Shown here: positions 62,270 to 64,000 of the stretch, one piece after another
How positions within the stretch are numbered: position 1 is the first letter of the stretch
How the letters are laid out: each line of letters starts with the position of its first letter
Assembly: GCA_021292105.1 (NCBI GenBank)
Contig: CM037870.1
Coordinates: 25,783,916 to 25,847,915, forward strand
Reading direction: 5' to 3'
Length of the DNA: 64,000 nt
Origin: Anadara kagoshimensis
Taxonomy: Eukaryota > Mollusca > Bivalvia > Arcoida > Arcidae
Made by a program: the position numbers and the translations under genes
The notes under the pieces: generated by a model
What the model saw: only the letters and a program-made list of their open reading frames with translations
Database searches by the model: none
What the model was told of the DNA's origin: nothing

Positions 62270-62545
62270 AAATATTTATCTTTTGTCTTGTTTTATTATT
62301 CAGTTCCTTTTTTGGCTGTTCACGGACTCTACTGATACTTTTAGTATACCATTTTCTCTTGTCTCCACTATTGATTGTCACTAACGTTTTCCATTTCGGA
62401 TAATATACCCTTTTCAGATACAAGTTCGCGACGATTTACCTTCGTGATTATTTTGTTCTCGCGAAAAACGCAAAAGTTAATAGAATTAAAATTGGTTAAC
62501 AGTAATAAAATATTTACTTTTTGCCTGGTTTTATTGTTCAGTTCT
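62270..62545. repeat. Direct repeat of about 55 bp
   Basis: AGTAATAAAATATTTA(T/C)TTT, then TG(T/C)CT(T/G)GTTTTATT(A/G)TTCA, occurs at 62263-62310 and again at 62503-62550. The copies are 240 bp apart; no further structure seen. Confidence 0.65.
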
Positions 62546-62577
62546 TTTTGTGGTTTCTTCACGGAAGCTTGGGGGGG

Positions 62578-62822
62578 GGGACTCGGTGGACCGAGTGGTC
62601 TAAAGGTTGCACTTGTGGAGCAAAGAACTCCTCACCACTTAGGTTCGAATCCAACTCGGGCAGATTCTTGTGGGAGGAATTCGCTTGTTTTATATGGGTG
62701 TTTTCGTTTTAATTTTGTCGGGTAGTCCGGTTCCTTCTAATATCCCTGGACTGACTGCCTCAGCATAATGTTCAAAGTACTCTTGACTTTGGCGTAAAAC
62801 ACCATCATTCCACTACACACCA
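62578..62822 (+). mobile_element. tRNA-Leu/Ser-like SINE, family 2
   Basis: Head CTCGGTGGACCGAGTGGTCT, AAAGGTTGCACTTGTGG; B box AGGTTCGAATCCAACTCGG. Body GCAGATTCTTGTGGGAGGAA, TCCCTGGACTGACTGCCTCA. Tail TTGACTTTGGCGTAAAACAC. The head's CCGAGTGGTCTAAAGG is typical of Leu/Ser tRNAs; the pseudo-acceptor does not pair. Confidence 0.8.
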
Positions 62823-62889
62823 CTCAGTCGCTTTTTCTAGTGTTAAGTACACCATTTATCCGGCTATATTGATTATAAGATAATGAGAT

Positions 62890-63190
62890 GAGTTGAGTAA
62901 GTATTGAACATGCCAGTCAAGAATAGTCCACTTATATCGAGACGTCGCCAGGTATAGGCGAAGGTATAGAAATTGCATGTGCGTTGCGCTGATGGCATTA
63001 CACAGCAGGGTTCTTTATCGTGCCACGCCTACCGTGACACGGGACCTCGTTTATTTTAGATTTCCATCCGAAAGAACCATGAATTTCATTTCGTAACGCC
63101 CAGTGCTTGGCAAAAGAACAGTCACAGCCCACTTTCAAGTCTTGGGTTAGTCCCGGTTGGGGTTTGAACCCACGACCTCCCATTTACGGA
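62890..63190 (-). mobile_element. tRNA-derived SINE, family 1
   Basis: The plus strand reads CCAGTCAAGAATAGTCCACT, TATCGAGACGTCGCC, GCACGCCTACCGTGACACGG-like middle, TTTCAAGTCTTGGGTTAGTC, GGGTTTGAACCCACGACC. It stops before the A-box end. Confidence 0.85.
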
Positions 63191-64000
63191 TATTGTAAGA
63201 TATTATAAGATAATTAGATGAAAACATTAAATTTGTTTTTGACGATATATTTTTGATATAAAAGTGACAATAAAATGATGATACACGGTATCTTCTATGT
63301 TGCCGCCTTAGCCACTAGTGTACATTTGGCCAAAATCCATCAAGAGTACCACCTGTCAATAATTAAAGGTTAAGTTTGAATTCATGACGTAATGATCAAC
63401 TTTATAAAGAGTTCTCTCCCTGTAAAAAGTATTCATATTTATGTGCCGCTAAATGTTCTTGACATAAAGAGTTCTCTCATTGTAAAAATACGTGTATTCG
63501 AATTAATGTCCTGCTATATGTTCTTGACTGGAATTTTGCATTTTGGATTTTTTCTAAGGGGGATATATGTCAAGGTGTAACTGCGTTGAATATTACCGGT
63601 ATAAATTTCTGAATGATAACTGATTGCTTATATTAATACAACATCTTGCAAAACTATCATTGACATGTTTATTGTTACCTATACTGTTTCTAGACTTACT
63701 GTATATAATTATAAAACCAATTATTCTTCGGTATTGGGATAATGGAATCCTCAAATTGTTTTTACAGATGAAGCTGTGTCTAATAAAATTTGAAAAAAGT
63801 TAAATTGTTATACGACCAATTGTTGGCACTTATAAATCTAGTCATTTTTCTGTTTAGAGAGAGAGAGAGAGAGAGAGAGAAGAGACCTAGTTTCCATACC
63901 ATTCAGAAAGTAATTTGGATCAATGGACTCGCATCTGGTGCCAGTGTATAGCTTTGGACAACTGTAACAAAAAAAAAAAAAAAAAAAGAAAAACATGCGA
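63191..64000. other. Intergenic end of window
   Basis: A duplicated phrase AAGAGTTCTCTC(C/A)(C/T)TGTAAAAA, with a TATTC..ATT.ATGT segment, occurs near 63405 and 63467. A (GA)n tract lies at 63858-63881 and a poly-A run near 63970-63987. No gene. Confidence 0.5.

Overview
This window looks like an AT-rich, repeat-dense piece of an invertebrate nuclear genome, most likely a bivalve mollusc. The reasons are spliced C-type lectin genes with long introns, a PLAC8-family gene, several tRNA-derived SINE families including a V-domain (RUDI-like) SINE of the kind known from molluscs, dozens of short palindromic elements (MITEs), and mobile elements with tandem-repeat cores and CTCACCTGAGCC-type hairpin ends. 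No bacterial-style operons, CRISPR arrays, rRNA genes or autonomous transposons were seen. The species cannot be fixed from sequence alone.

Three genes can be supported, all on the minus strand. (1) A 108-codon PLAC8/cornifelin-like gene at 26785-27111, uninterrupted from ATG to stop. (2) Lectin gene 1 (31501-36592), with four exons I reconstructed from splice sites: 36592-36498, 34128-34038, 33123-32889 and 31612-31501. (3) Lectin gene 2 (41623-57717), with four matching exons: 57717-57623, 46063-45973, 45463-45226 and 41752-41623. The lectin genes are tandem paralogues. Both have intron phases 1-0-1-2, a single C-type lectin domain without an EPN or QPD motif but with a WND motif, a Thr-rich tail, and a C-terminus ending in Ile-Ile-Gly. 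The signal-peptide exon of each was not found. The PLAC8 gene has no evident functional link to the lectins.

Region by region: 1-12 kb is intergenic, with SINEs, MITEs, a Penelope-type reverse transcriptase relic and a 52-bp minisatellite. 12-16 kb is a 41/45-bp minisatellite of about 46 units split by a 1.89-kb inverted-repeat transposon. 16-25 kb is dense in MITEs (some nested) and holds a 20-bp minisatellite. 25-31 kb carries the PLAC8 gene and SINEs. 31.5-36.6 kb is lectin gene 1, whose introns hold a 102-bp minisatellite, a hairpin containing lectin exon fragments, another Penelope relic, and a 1.27-kb TTAA-flanked transposon nested in an older MITE. 36.6-41.6 kb lies between the lectin genes and holds an inverted SINE pair, a GC-rich repeat cluster and a mobile element with a 145-bp tandem core that ends 28 bp past the gene 2 stop codon. 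41.6-57.7 kb is lectin gene 2; its 11.6-kb second intron contains a 60-bp minisatellite with a 461-codon open frame. 57.7-64 kb is SINE- and MITE-rich with no recognised gene.

The most informative signals are several transposon insertions whose pre-insertion sequence can be read elsewhere in the same window, which gives exact element ends and target-site duplications without a database. No complete, clearly new biological system was identified.
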